Assembly: GCF_014133895.1 (NCBI RefSeq)
Contig: NC_050733.1
Location: 620,001 to 684,000 of the forward strand
Reading direction: 5' to 3'
Origin: Torulaspora globosa
Lineage: Eukaryota > Ascomycota > Saccharomycetes > Saccharomycetales > Saccharomycetaceae
Length of the DNA: 64,000 bases
The notes under the pieces are model-generated. The model searched no databases, had not been told where the DNA came from, and saw only the letters and a list, made by a program, of their open reading frames with translations. A program made the translations under genes and the position numbers. This document shows, one piece after another, positions 17,501 to 25,983 of the stretch (position 1 is its first letter; the number at the start of each line of letters is the position of its first letter).

Positions 17501-18833
17501 TGGAGATTTGTTCGATGAGTAGCTCTTTCACAGCAGCGGGCCTCTCTTTCGCTTCATTGTTACTTTGACTGGCTGATTGTGAAAGAATTGTAAATATACG
17601 CGTCAAAGTCAGCTCAACTTGCATCTGTAAATGGTTCCCCAGAATTATCACAAGCGTAGTGAATAGCTGGAGAGCAGCCTGGAGCAGCGACAGCTTGTTG
17701 CTATTCTGTATGATGAAAAGGACATACTTGCAAATCGGATCAGAAATGAGGCTGAAAAGACGGGGATGCAGGGGAAATATATCGCCGGCCAGCTCAACTG
17801 CGGTATTTATCAAGTTTAAACCAAAGATTCTGGCAGAATTTGTGTGCTTTGTCTGGTTTTCAGGAACTATCAAAGACAGTAGTAGGTTCAAATATTGCTT
17901 TATCACTGGTAGTCCATATTTAGGATCTGTAATGCGAGTTGCTTTAATCTCCGTCGGGTCAAGCTTAGAAATGTCAGCGTTCGCACTCGGTAGGCTCTGA
18001 TCTTCTTTGGTATCATGATCACTAGTTGCATCATCCTTTCCCGCAGTCGTGCCAATCACATCGTCCTGAAGCTCATTGTTGGCGTAACTCTCATCATTAA
18101 TGTATTTTTGAGCCAGGTTGGTGGGGTCTATATGCTTCAATTTGCTGAAAATTTGCACCGTTATAGCGATCATAGTCGACTCCGCAGCTCTTCTCAGCAC
18201 TTCGCTTCTCCGCTTATTGCAAGCCAACGACAAAATCGTCTGTAGAACATCATACATGATAGCGTCAGACAGCAAGTCACCGCAGCGCGACTGGATAATT
18301 GTCTGTAAAAGAATGACCACTTTCAAAAGAACCGAATCATCGGATAGCTGCTCGGAACCCTCAAACCTGCAATGAGTAAGCGAATTGACAGTCTCGTGAT
18401 AGGCGGCTCTATGGTTGAGTGAAGATTCATTAATGACATTCAGCGTCAGAAACTTCTGCAACGAATCCAGTGCCAGCGAGGTTATGTACCCCGACACCGA
18501 GCTGGTGCTAATAACAAGCAGAAAAGGTTGCAACAGAGTCAAAGAGTCGATATTTTCAAGTCCCTGCGCCTTATTCAGCATTAAACGCAACTGAATAAAC
18601 CCCGATAATAATGGATCATTACTTCTGTTTGCCGAAAGATTATTAAACGTACTAACCAGCGACTCATCCTGATTGCTGAATATATCACTTCCACCGCCCA
18701 GCAGTGCTGCAACACCTGATTGCGATGTATATTTTGAGTATTTTCGCATCGCTGACGAAAGATTTATGCATTCCTTGATCACAATGGTCACCGGATCGAC
18801 CGCTGCCGCACTTCCCGGGCTATCAAGATTCAT
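14598..18833 (-). CDS. GEA2: Golgi ARF guanine-nucleotide exchange factor Gea1/Gea2 (GBF1 family)
   Basis: A 1411-residue Sec7-domain ARF-GEF (Gea1 1408, Gea2 1459) that activates Arf1 for COPI vesicle formation and retrograde Golgi-ER traffic. The N-terminal DCB/HUS region (about 1-400) includes the conserved MRKYSKYTSQSGVAALLGGG stretch. The Sec7 domain spans about 540-740, with the catalytic glutamic finger Glu631 in FRLPGESQQ. HDS domains and an acidic tail follow. The start is the ATG complementary to 18831-18833; the open frame continues six codons upstream without an ATG. In S. cerevisiae GEA2 (YEL022W) sits by URA3 and GEA1 (YJR031C) by CPR7. Here a single gene has both neighbours, so it is the unduplicated ancestor of the pair. 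Confidence 0.93.
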   Translation of the reverse strand: MNLDSPGSAAAVDPVTIVIKECINLSSAMRKYSKYTSQSGVAALLGGGSDIFSNQDESLVSTFNNLSANRSNDPLLSGFIQLRLMLNKAQGLENIDSLTLLQPFLLVISTSSVSGYITSLALDSLQKFLTLNVINESSLNHRAAYHETVNSLTHCRFEGSEQLSDDSVLLKVVILLQTIIQSRCGDLLSDAIMYDVLQTILSLACNKRRSEVLRRAAESTMIAITVQIFSKLKHIDPTNLAQKYINDESYANNELQDDVIGTTAGKDDATSDHDTKEDQSLPSANADISKLDPTEIKATRITDPKYGLPVIKQYLNLLLSLIVPENQTKHTNSARIFGLNLINTAVELAGDIFPLHPRLFSLISDPICKYVLFIIQNSNKLSLLQAALQLFTTLVIILGNHLQMQVELTLTRIFTILSQSASQSNNEAKERPAAVKELLIEQISILWTRFPCFFTSTFITFDCNLDRADLSIQFLNSLTKLALPEAALTTTDSVPPICLEGLVYFIDEMYDHLQSVNREIFLSGDASIHLLEQRERKKEFIKCATIFNDKPKKGIPLLIEKGFIKSNTEEAISGFLFENNSRMNKKTIGLLLCDPTKATLLRKFIDLFDFKGLRVDEAIRILLTKFRLPGESQQIERIIEAFSARYVECQSYDSNEINNEATDDVRAVQPDADSVFILSYSIIMLNTDLHNPQVKEHMSYEDYSGNLKGCYNQKDFPTWYLERIYSSIRDKEIVMPEEHHGNDRWFEDAWNNLISSATVLTEIAKDSTSAIEGLSPEELAHFDKAIFKQVGSSIAKTLFKIFQVASDDHISTRMLTSIDKCSYIASFFNIKGLYNDILGRISELTTLVPAASTAKRQSSDADEIPLVEIAMEDCNTSIVVSTESVRLGRSFKGQLCLVVLFRILRRKNSPGVINDELWSKIVQVILVLYENLLISPDVFPEIQQRLKLGSLRRPEPEISIKKARENKGLLSAFASYLKGDEEPTEEEIDASIKAIQCIASTDVASSVFRNETNIAANLVKVLLSSIKKDISSENGRFFESEMLFLVELSVALLHIHNLGEDVASILLDRVTALSQSVTLSKAAVMRLASYRMLLLSAVDECHSPLLELINKDLLGKNEVFTQKYFAGDAGSEVLHGILGLTENGQNRKHILKDAGFWKLLRSLAAIRRHTKEIYQFLERCLLKSDGDLTEKNFMWILGLLDEISSAGAIGSKWEQEYDRLVRKGQKVDKENPYQDVVELSLKSINLTSLLLDEEVTTLRLTKSETIALIQALSHQCLNPCQQIRSYSLKTLGVAITERIHFPSEEITTAEEVIDGGLLPLLESNATRQENNVPIPEILAVISIFYLHCLRNKLATNQTFLKVLNVYNKFVDMPAVEKQLQELITEKKKIEKEFSQEENSSSQEVNEHVSEA

Positions 18834-19068
18834 TCTGACCTGCCAATTCAATTCAATGAGCCTCTAATCCTCAGTTATATCGCAGATCAACGCTCTATCG
18901 AGACCCAAGGTTTTGTATCTTGTAAGTCGTCCAAGTTTCTTTAACATAGGAGGCCGGGTAAATTGAAAAATTATTGACAAGCATCGATGCCAAGTAGCGA
19001 TGAGCTAAAGGCCAAAGGCGTCGAAGATAGCTGCTTCTGATCTGAATATATTGTCCGAGTCGGTTACA

Positions 19069-20256
19069 ATGGGGCAGCTCTTGCAAACTTACCTCGATAT
19101 CGCCATTGATGGGAAAAAAATTGGCCGGATTGTGTGCCAATTGCGCGAAGACAAGGCGCCAAAGGCAGCGCGAAACTTCTACGCATTGTGTGTCGGCGAA
19201 AGGCCTAATGGGAGCGCTAATGAGCTTTCGTACAAGGGTAATTACTTCCACCGTGTGATCAAGAACTTCATGATACAGTGCGGCGACATTACACATTGCT
19301 CCGGTGACTTCAGTAAGTCCGACGATGCTGGCAAGGGCGGTTGCTCGATTTATGCCACTAACGAAGAGCTCGAGCGCTCTGGGGACGAAAATTCCAATGC
19401 GGGTTGCTTAGGAAACTTTGAAGACGAGAATCTTGGGGAGTTTACTGAGCCATTCCTTCTGGCGATGGCGAACACTGGGTCACAAAATACCAACAGCTCG
19501 CAGTTTTTTATCACCACGTATCCATCACCGCATTTGAACGGGAAGCATTCGATTTTCGGGAAAGTCATTCATGGCAAATCTGTCGTACGGACTATCGAAC
19601 GTTGCAAGATCGATTCGGATGGCTTCCCTGAATTATGCATAAGGATCGAAGACTGTGGCAAATGGGATGAGTCCTGTGGAGTTCCACTTTTCAATGCATC
19701 TAACGATCCTATTGGAGGCGATATTTATGAAGAGTATCCGGAAGACACGGAAGGTATTGATTCGGAGGACTTTACTGCAGCGTATGAGGCTGCTGACACA
19801 ATCAAGCAATCTGGAACTCTACTGTACAAAAAGAAAGATTTCCAGAACTCTTATTTCAAGTATATCAAGGCGCTGCGATACATTAACGAGTATATTCCTG
19901 ATATGGATGTGGATAAAGGCAACAACGTCAAGTTTACTGCGTTAAAAGTGAAGCTTTACCTCAATCTATCTCTCGTGCTGTACAACTTGAGAAGGTATGA
20001 CGACGCTATAACTTATGCCACGTATCTGTTGGACATGGAGGATGTTCCAGAGTTGGATCGTGCCAAGGCGTTTTATAGAAGAGGGAACTCTTACCTCATG
20101 AAGAATAACCTAGAGAGCGCCCGATCGAACTTCCAGATGTGCAAAGAAAACAATCCAAATGATACGGCTATAATACACAAGATTGAGTATGTAGATGATC
20201 TGCTGGAGAGAAGAAAGGAAAAGACGAAGAAAAGCTTGGGAAAGTTTTTTTCCTGA
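19069..20256 (+). CDS. CPR7: Cyclophilin-40 type peptidyl-prolyl isomerase, Hsp90 co-chaperone
   Basis: A 395-residue protein (S. cerevisiae Cpr7 is 393). Residues about 1-180 form the cyclophilin domain with the conserved blocks GNYFHRVIKNFMIQCGD, LAMANTG and NSSQFFITT. Residues about 225-390 hold TPR repeats that bind the MEEVD end of Hsp90. Context chooses Cpr7 over Cpr6: it is divergent from GEA and convergent with RAV1, matching YJR032W. The ATG at 19069 is the first in frame; upstream is an in-frame TTG only. The C-terminus ends in a basic stretch (RRKEKTKKSLGKFF). Confidence 0.93.
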   Translation: MGQLLQTYLDIAIDGKKIGRIVCQLREDKAPKAARNFYALCVGERPNGSANELSYKGNYFHRVIKNFMIQCGDITHCSGDFSKSDDAGKGGCSIYATNEELERSGDENSNAGCLGNFEDENLGEFTEPFLLAMANTGSQNTNSSQFFITTYPSPHLNGKHSIFGKVIHGKSVVRTIERCKIDSDGFPELCIRIEDCGKWDESCGVPLFNASNDPIGGDIYEEYPEDTEGIDSEDFTAAYEAADTIKQSGTLLYKKKDFQNSYFKYIKALRYINEYIPDMDVDKGNNVKFTALKVKLYLNLSLVLYNLRRYDDAITYATYLLDMEDVPELDRAKAFYRRGNSYLMKNNLESARSNFQMCKENNPNDTAIIHKIEYVDDLLERRKEKTKKSLGKFFS

Positions 20257-20295
20257 GCTTGTCACATTCCTTGTTAAGACCTCGCAGTTGGATCC

Positions 20296-23200
20296 CTACA
20301 TGAAGTCGTCAAGCAAGCTTCTTGGAGCGTTTTTGGCCGGCTTGGCATCAATTTGCAACATGTCTTTGACACCATCCGTTGATGATTCAGTTCCACGAGA
20401 ATTTAAGCGGTATTCATTCAAAATACTCTGAGATGCAGTGGATGCAGAATTCGAATTGGATGATGAAAAGTCATCCAAAAGATTTCTCGGGCTGCTTTGA
20501 TTGGTTGACGGTGTCATAAAATCATCGAGTAAATTCCTTGTCTCGGTCGCTGATGAAACGTTATCTGAGCGCGGACCAGTGTTCTTGAATGTGGAATCGC
20601 TGTCTAGAAATTTATCGAACAAACTCGGTCTAACCAATTCTGTCTTGGTCGGTTCATTTGCGATAGAAGTTATGGTAAAGCCTGCCTCGTCCACTTTCGG
20701 TGACTGAAAACCGTTCTCGTGGCTCTGATTGTCTTTGATGAACTCCCAGTTCTTTGTCAGAGACAAAGCTAAATATTCACACCCCATTCGTTTCAGAATG
20801 TCAGTTACTCTGAGAACTGAGCTATACTCGAGTCTGTTTTCGATTTCCAAAGATCCCATAAAGTAATTGATGTTTCTTTTCCGCAAATGACTGTAAAGAA
20901 TCAGTAATGCTGGATCCTCGACTAAAAAAGACCTTTTGATGCATATTTCTTCATTCACAAGCTCCGCATTCTCCTCTAAATCGATTGGTTGAGTCACCAA
21001 AGCCTTTATCGCCATATGCTGTTTCCGCAACTTCCAATAAATGAAACTTGTCATCCACCTATCATTCTGAATGATAGCCTCAGGTAAGACTTGTTTGGAT
21101 AGTAAGCCTCCCAGGGCTGGTCCATTGTCGCCTTCATAGACTCTACACACCGCGATGGCTAAGTCCATGTCTTTCACTTGCTTGTATAATACATTTGCAG
21201 CATCTTCCAAGGATTTGGCAAGTAAGAAAAAACATGCCGCATCCATGAACCGATGTTTACTCATTAAAACAAATGCATTTTTCAGAGCCGCGCTTCTCCA
21301 TCTCGGTTGACTAAAGTCGTTACTCAAAAATTTCAGCATCTTCTGCTGCTCAGGATGACCGAAAGACATCTTCCATAGACTTATAAGTATTTGTTTTCTC
21401 TTTAATGCCAAATAAAAAATCGCACATCTACTTGGATCTCTGGTTTCGTTCTTTGAGAACTCATATTTGGCGATCTGCTCAAATAAATTGAGCAAGTCAC
21501 TCTCTCTGGACCAGTATGCTACTTTGAACTCTCGTGCCTTCTCCCAAGAAACCATGTTACTTCCGCAGATTGCCATCAACAGCTCCTTGCTATCTGAGTG
21601 CAGTGCCCATGCTACATCTCTCATAAGCAACTCTTTTTGGGTGTTCTTGTGGGACATAAATAGTTTGACTCCAAGTAAAAATCTTATCCCATTATAGTCT
21701 ACCACTGATTCGTTTTCCATAATATCATTAAGAGCTCCGATGACAGTTATGATGGTAATCTGTTGGTGCCGTGTGAGGTAAGGTAAGGTAACCTTCGTCA
21801 GTTGCTCTGTCAGAGCCGCTGAAACTTTTGCATTGTACTCTGGAAACGGATCTGGAAAAACAGTCTCAGGGTAGTCCCGGTCGTGATAAATCAAAAACTT
21901 ATCACTTTCTATGTGAAGATTAGAGCTTAAGTTGATTAAATCTTCTGATCCGAAGTTAAACTTTCTTAATTCTAAGAAAAGTCTTAGCAAAATTTCCTTC
22001 GTCAGCTGAAGCTTGTTTGCGAATAGGGCTTGAATTAGGAACTGCGGGTGATAAACCGGTAGTGGACCATTTAAAACACTGCTCAGATGAAGTATATCGT
22101 TCGATAAAATCTTTCTCGAGCCGATTGAGTGATGGGTGAATGGATCATTTTGATCAAAGTACTTATCTTTGACGTAAAATTGATTGCCAGAAGCTACAAC
22201 AAAGGTTCCATCCTTCAACCAAATTGAGTCACCTATATCATGATCTGTGTGCGCTGTGATGTCGATCTTCTCGATCGGGAGATAGCTTGGGTTGTGATTT
22301 GTGTAGTCGTATCTTAGCTGCGTGTACAAAAGTGCGTACGACTTGAAACCGATCGACACTATGCTTTGACCGAAAGCCGTGCTTGTCCAATCAATATCCT
22401 CTATGATGTCGTCAAAACACTCCTCGTATTCCAAAACGCCTCTTTTCATATCCCATAAAGAAAGTTTCCCGCCGGTAGAGTCTGCTATACACAGCTTACC
22501 AGTGGATGAACCTCGAATGAGAGCGATATTTTCGATCCCAGTGTTTACTTCGAAATCCTTGATCCACTTAATCTTTTGAGCTTCACTGTCCACTAACGCT
22601 TTATATGTTGTGATTACACCTTTTTCTGTTGTTAAAGTTATTAACGGCCTATTGCTGTAAAATTGGCTGTGAACTGGGTCGATCGTAGAGACACGATAAA
22701 TCCGCTCGGTTACAATGTTCAGTCTTTCAGACTGAATTTCTTCTATTCCTGTGGCAAAGGAGACTTTGAAAGCTTTCACGGTACCATCACGGTAAATCAA
22801 TGCAATAAAGTGTCTTTCATGATTATGCCTCTGTTCGGGTGTGTTTAACATCAATACTGGTTCACCAAGTTCGGGAATGAAGGGCAATTCATACTCTGCT
22901 TTCAGTAGTGATCTCTTCTTTTCGTCTCGATCGCGGGGACAGTGCCACGCTTGTATTTTTGAGTTCTCTAAAAGACAAATGACCAATTGACCTTTCTCGT
23001 GTATAATAGCCAGCTTGATGGGCTTCTTTGTGTTTATGATATTCGTCAGTTGCAGTGAAGCACTGTCTTTCTTGTTTGGACGCCATACGCAATTCTCAGA
23101 AAACCTGGAAATCGTAAGCATTGCTTCACCGTCACTGCTCCGCACAAGTCGCTGAACAGATTTGTTGTGGCCTGTCAGTTTATTCTGTAACTCACCAATT

Positions 23201-24324
23201 TCTGAGTGCTCATTATCAAACAGATGTCTCACGTTGAACACCGATTGTCTGATTACACCTCGAAGATCGTGAACGACTACTGACATCATTTCGCTGGAAC
23301 TGTCGTAAGGTTGCGCTTCGGCGAAGTAGACAAAGTCCGGATCATTGACGAAAGAAGCACATCTTACTTGCTTAGACGGCAGTTGGTTCCTTCCCATAGG
23401 CCTTGGTGGACAAACTGACAGCCCTGTCAACATGATTACATCGAAGCGACCTTCCGGAGATCCAAGAAGAGCTAAATCGCATTCCTCATCAATACCTTTT
23501 AATTTCGGTAGGCCTTTGCCCAGACACTTTCGCAGGATCCAGTTATCAATTAAAAGACAGTATTTCTGCTCGCTGCTTAGTTGTAAAGAACCCCATTGCT
23601 GGACTGTGCGATTTGAGTCCGTCTCGTAACATGACCACACACGTAGCCTTTTATCGGTGCAAAGAATATATATGACTTGCAGCTCGTCAAACTCTCTATC
23701 ATTGCACTTTGGGCCTGACTTCTTCCACCTTATTGTTGTGACTGGAGCCGCATGCGGAAGCAGTGTCAAGTTGAATATATCCTGTTCTCCACTGATAGAG
23801 ATTCGCCTCCAAAGTTTCACTGTAGAATCATATTTCCCAAAACTTGCAATCAGTTGAGAGTTCTCTGAAACCTTACATTGGTAGACCGGCCTTGGCTGTC
23901 TCTTATTCCATAGAAGCAGTGGTTTGTACTCCCCAAATTCGTCTCTGAGCTTCCAAAATGACAGATAGTTTGAACCTATTGCAATCTCGTTAGAATCACC
24001 CCAACATAAGGAATTCACCCTAGTATCGTCGTGAAATATCTGGCAACAGAATTCCCATTTCGGGGTCTTCATAACCTGATAAATTGGCTTGTAAACATTA
24101 ACAGTTTTTCCAACAGCGACAGCTATGAAACCATTAGCCGGATTGATGTCCACCGCTATCCCATCCTCTTCGAGATAGATTGTTTGCAGCCGGCTAAATT
24201 GATTCGAGAGCAATATCACATTGTTTCCCGAGCAGTAGGCGAATACGATCTGCTCTTGCCATCGGACCTGGCAGGTTGACCCTTGCGTATCATTTGGCCG
24301 CCCTGGAAGGAATCTGAGTGACAT
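20296..24324 (-). CDS. RAV1: Rav1, scaffold of the RAVE V-ATPase assembly complex
   Basis: A 1342-residue protein (S. cerevisiae 1357) and a homologue of metazoan rabconnectin-3/DMXL. The N-terminal two thirds form WD-type beta-propellers (for example the GKYDSTVKLWRRISISG stretch near residue 165), followed by the helical Rav1p_C region containing FYLALKRKQILISLWKMSF and MSKHRFMDAACFFLLAKSLEDA. With Rav2 and Skp1 it reassembles V1 on Vo sectors after glucose re-addition. The last 130 residues are low-complexity, with three copies of a short LLDDF motif (RNLLDDFM, RNLLDDFS, RSLLDDFM at the very end). The gene is convergent with CPR7, and the V-ATPase proteolipid gene CUP5 is also in this window. 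Confidence 0.93.
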   Translation of the reverse strand: MSLRFLPGRPNDTQGSTCQVRWQEQIVFAYCSGNNVILLSNQFSRLQTIYLEEDGIAVDINPANGFIAVAVGKTVNVYKPIYQVMKTPKWEFCCQIFHDDTRVNSLCWGDSNEIAIGSNYLSFWKLRDEFGEYKPLLLWNKRQPRPVYQCKVSENSQLIASFGKYDSTVKLWRRISISGEQDIFNLTLLPHAAPVTTIRWKKSGPKCNDREFDELQVIYILCTDKRLRVWSCYETDSNRTVQQWGSLQLSSEQKYCLLIDNWILRKCLGKGLPKLKGIDEECDLALLGSPEGRFDVIMLTGLSVCPPRPMGRNQLPSKQVRCASFVNDPDFVYFAEAQPYDSSSEMMSVVVHDLRGVIRQSVFNVRHLFDNEHSEIGELQNKLTGHNKSVQRLVRSSDGEAMLTISRFSENCVWRPNKKDSASLQLTNIINTKKPIKLAIIHEKGQLVICLLENSKIQAWHCPRDRDEKKRSLLKAEYELPFIPELGEPVLMLNTPEQRHNHERHFIALIYRDGTVKAFKVSFATGIEEIQSERLNIVTERIYRVSTIDPVHSQFYSNRPLITLTTEKGVITTYKALVDSEAQKIKWIKDFEVNTGIENIALIRGSSTGKLCIADSTGGKLSLWDMKRGVLEYEECFDDIIEDIDWTSTAFGQSIVSIGFKSYALLYTQLRYDYTNHNPSYLPIEKIDITAHTDHDIGDSIWLKDGTFVVASGNQFYVKDKYFDQNDPFTHHSIGSRKILSNDILHLSSVLNGPLPVYHPQFLIQALFANKLQLTKEILLRLFLELRKFNFGSEDLINLSSNLHIESDKFLIYHDRDYPETVFPDPFPEYNAKVSAALTEQLTKVTLPYLTRHQQITIITVIGALNDIMENESVVDYNGIRFLLGVKLFMSHKNTQKELLMRDVAWALHSDSKELLMAICGSNMVSWEKAREFKVAYWSRESDLLNLFEQIAKYEFSKNETRDPSRCAIFYLALKRKQILISLWKMSFGHPEQQKMLKFLSNDFSQPRWRSAALKNAFVLMSKHRFMDAACFFLLAKSLEDAANVLYKQVKDMDLAIAVCRVYEGDNGPALGGLLSKQVLPEAIIQNDRWMTSFIYWKLRKQHMAIKALVTQPIDLEENAELVNEEICIKRSFLVEDPALLILYSHLRKRNINYFMGSLEIENRLEYSSVLRVTDILKRMGCEYLALSLTKNWEFIKDNQSHENGFQSPKVDEAGFTITSIANEPTKTELVRPSLFDKFLDSDSTFKNTGPRSDNVSSATETRNLLDDFMTPSTNQSSPRNLLDDFSSSNSNSASTASQSILNEYRLNSRGTESSTDGVKDMLQIDAKPAKNAPRSLLDDFM

Positions 24325-24672
24325 TTTCTGACTCTCTAGCTATTTCCTGCGGCGTTACGATACTGCAGATGTGATGATTTGATGCGATGTAGACAAAGAC
24401 CCAGCAAAGGCGACGCTAACAGCTAAGCTTCCACAAAATACTAGAGATTCCTAGGATGCTCCAACATGGAACACAAACCACCAGCGAAAATGCCTCGAAT
24501 TGATTAATGCCAACCTTTGATGCTAGCTTGGTCTACCAGCACTAAGTAGCAGGTTCTTGCAACGTACAAAGGTACACCGTTATAAGAGCTTATGGCTATA
24601 ACCACGAAGACTGTGTATCTTTGATTGAGTAGTAGTAGTAACTCCTTAAGCAAGCAGTAGTTGGATTGTGAT

Positions 24673-24999
24673 ATGGGTGCTAGCTGCAAGGATCAAAAGA
24701 AGGCTGTGGCCGTCTGCCTACAGAGGTCGCCCTGTGTTATGATTGAAAGAAATACACCTCAGAGATGCATAGATGACCCTAATCTGAATAAAGACCTTCC
24801 GGAGCTCTGTATTGCCCAGATGAAGGCATTCTTGGATTGTAAGAGGGGGATGGTGGACATGACGAAGAGGTTCACTGGCAATGCACCGCTTTCAACTGGA
24901 AGATACGACCAGCAGTACGAGAATCTGTGCTCCGGAAAGTTCAACCCCAGAGAGGAGATGCAAAAACTCAACCTGTTAGACAGTAGCAACAGGGAGTAG
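24673..24999 (+). CDS. PET191: Cytochrome c oxidase assembly factor Pet191
   Basis: A 108-residue twin-CX9C protein, the same length as in S. cerevisiae. Cys5-X9-Cys15 and Cys46-X9-Cys56 form the coiled-coil-helix pair, with extra Cys21 and Cys32 as in the family. It is imported into the intermembrane space by the Mia40 pathway and is required for complex IV assembly. The ATG at 24673 is used; the open frame begins upstream at a TTG. The gene is divergent from RAV1, as YJR033C/YJR034W. Confidence 0.95.
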   Translation: MGASCKDQKKAVAVCLQRSPCVMIERNTPQRCIDDPNLNKDLPELCIAQMKAFLDCKRGMVDMTKRFTGNAPLSTGRYDQQYENLCSGKFNPREEMQKLNLLDSSNRE

Positions 25000-25701
25000 T
25001 ATGGCACGAGCGAGTTCAGCAAGTTTCCTGCCAGAGGCAACCGCTTCTAGGCTCATGTATATATTTCTGATGTTTTAATGTTAACGCAACGCTATCCTTC
25101 GTGAGCTGAGCTGGATTGTCACTTGGGTGATGCCTAATCTGGATCGAGGCGCTAATCAGCATGTTATCGTTCAGGCTATCAGATCCCAGCTGAGGAATAG
25201 CCTGCCGCTGCTTAACAATCTAATGAGATGACCACAACGACCAGAAGAGAAACAACACTAGTCTTCTACGTCTTACGCCGGCGGGCACAATTCATCAAGA
25301 GACGCCGGATTTTCAATACGAGAGAGCTGAATAATTTATCAACACAGTACACAGAGTGAAGTGCTGGATAATTTGCCGTAATCTGGCAAACATCATGCCG
25401 CTGGCGTGACATAGAACGCTTGTTGTTGCCATCTCATAAATTAGCTTAAAACTCAATGTGGCATATCTGCCCGCGATCTAGCGCTTTATTTTCTCGAAGG
25501 ATCAGTTTTAGAAGTTCTTACTATAAAAATTGATTGTAATCTATTAATGACGAGATTGAAGAGACGACCGAGGAACTCAGCAAGGAATACTCATATAAGT
25601 AGGCTTCATGAACTGGCAATAGATGAAGGTAGGATGAGTCAGGTGTTTCGGAGATTCAACTATCATAATTTTGAAGCGAATAAAGACCACACTTCATACG
25701 A
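25000..25701. other. Gene-free stretch between PET191 and tRNA-Pro
   Basis: About 700 bases with no convincing coding frame, no recognisable snoRNA boxes and no LTR ends that I can see. The upstream flank of a tRNA gene is a common integration target for Ty elements, but no motif of one is visible here. Confidence 0.5.
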
Positions 25702-25811
25702 GGGCGTGTGGTCTAGTGGTATGATTCTCGCTTTGGGCGAATCTTCGGAACACCGGGGATGAAAACATACAAGCATGCGAGAGGCCCTGGGTTCAATTCC
25801 CAGCTCGCCCC
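25702..25811 (+). tRNA. tRNA-Pro (UGG), intron-containing
   Basis: The mature tRNA matches yeast tRNA-Pro(UGG): GGGCGTG acceptor arm at 25702, anticodon TGG at 25734-25736, and T-arm GGTTCAATTCC near 25789-25799 with the acceptor end CTCGCCC plus discriminator C at 25811. A 38-base intron (25738-25775) starts one base after the anticodon, the standard place. A T-run from 25813 is the pol III terminator. Confidence 0.96.
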
Positions 25812-25886
25812 ATTTTTTTTAATTTATCGCTTGTTATAGCTCAACGTTATGGTATAATACACTTTATGATCTTCTGAATAATACTC

Positions 25887-25913
25887 ATGGGGATCATGAG
25901 TGAAGCATCCTAG
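25887..25913 (+). promoter_or_regulatory. Possible upstream ORF before RAD26
   Basis: An eight-codon frame (ATG at 25887, TAG at 25911) precedes the RAD26 start by 70 bases and contains two ATGs. If the transcript begins upstream of it, it could reduce RAD26 translation. No transcript start can be read from the sequence. Confidence 0.3.
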
Positions 25914-25983
25914 CAGCTCGAAGCCGATTCAGTTTTGTCATTCCAGAGTTTTGGGCTCTTCCTTCAATACGTACGTACGGGCT

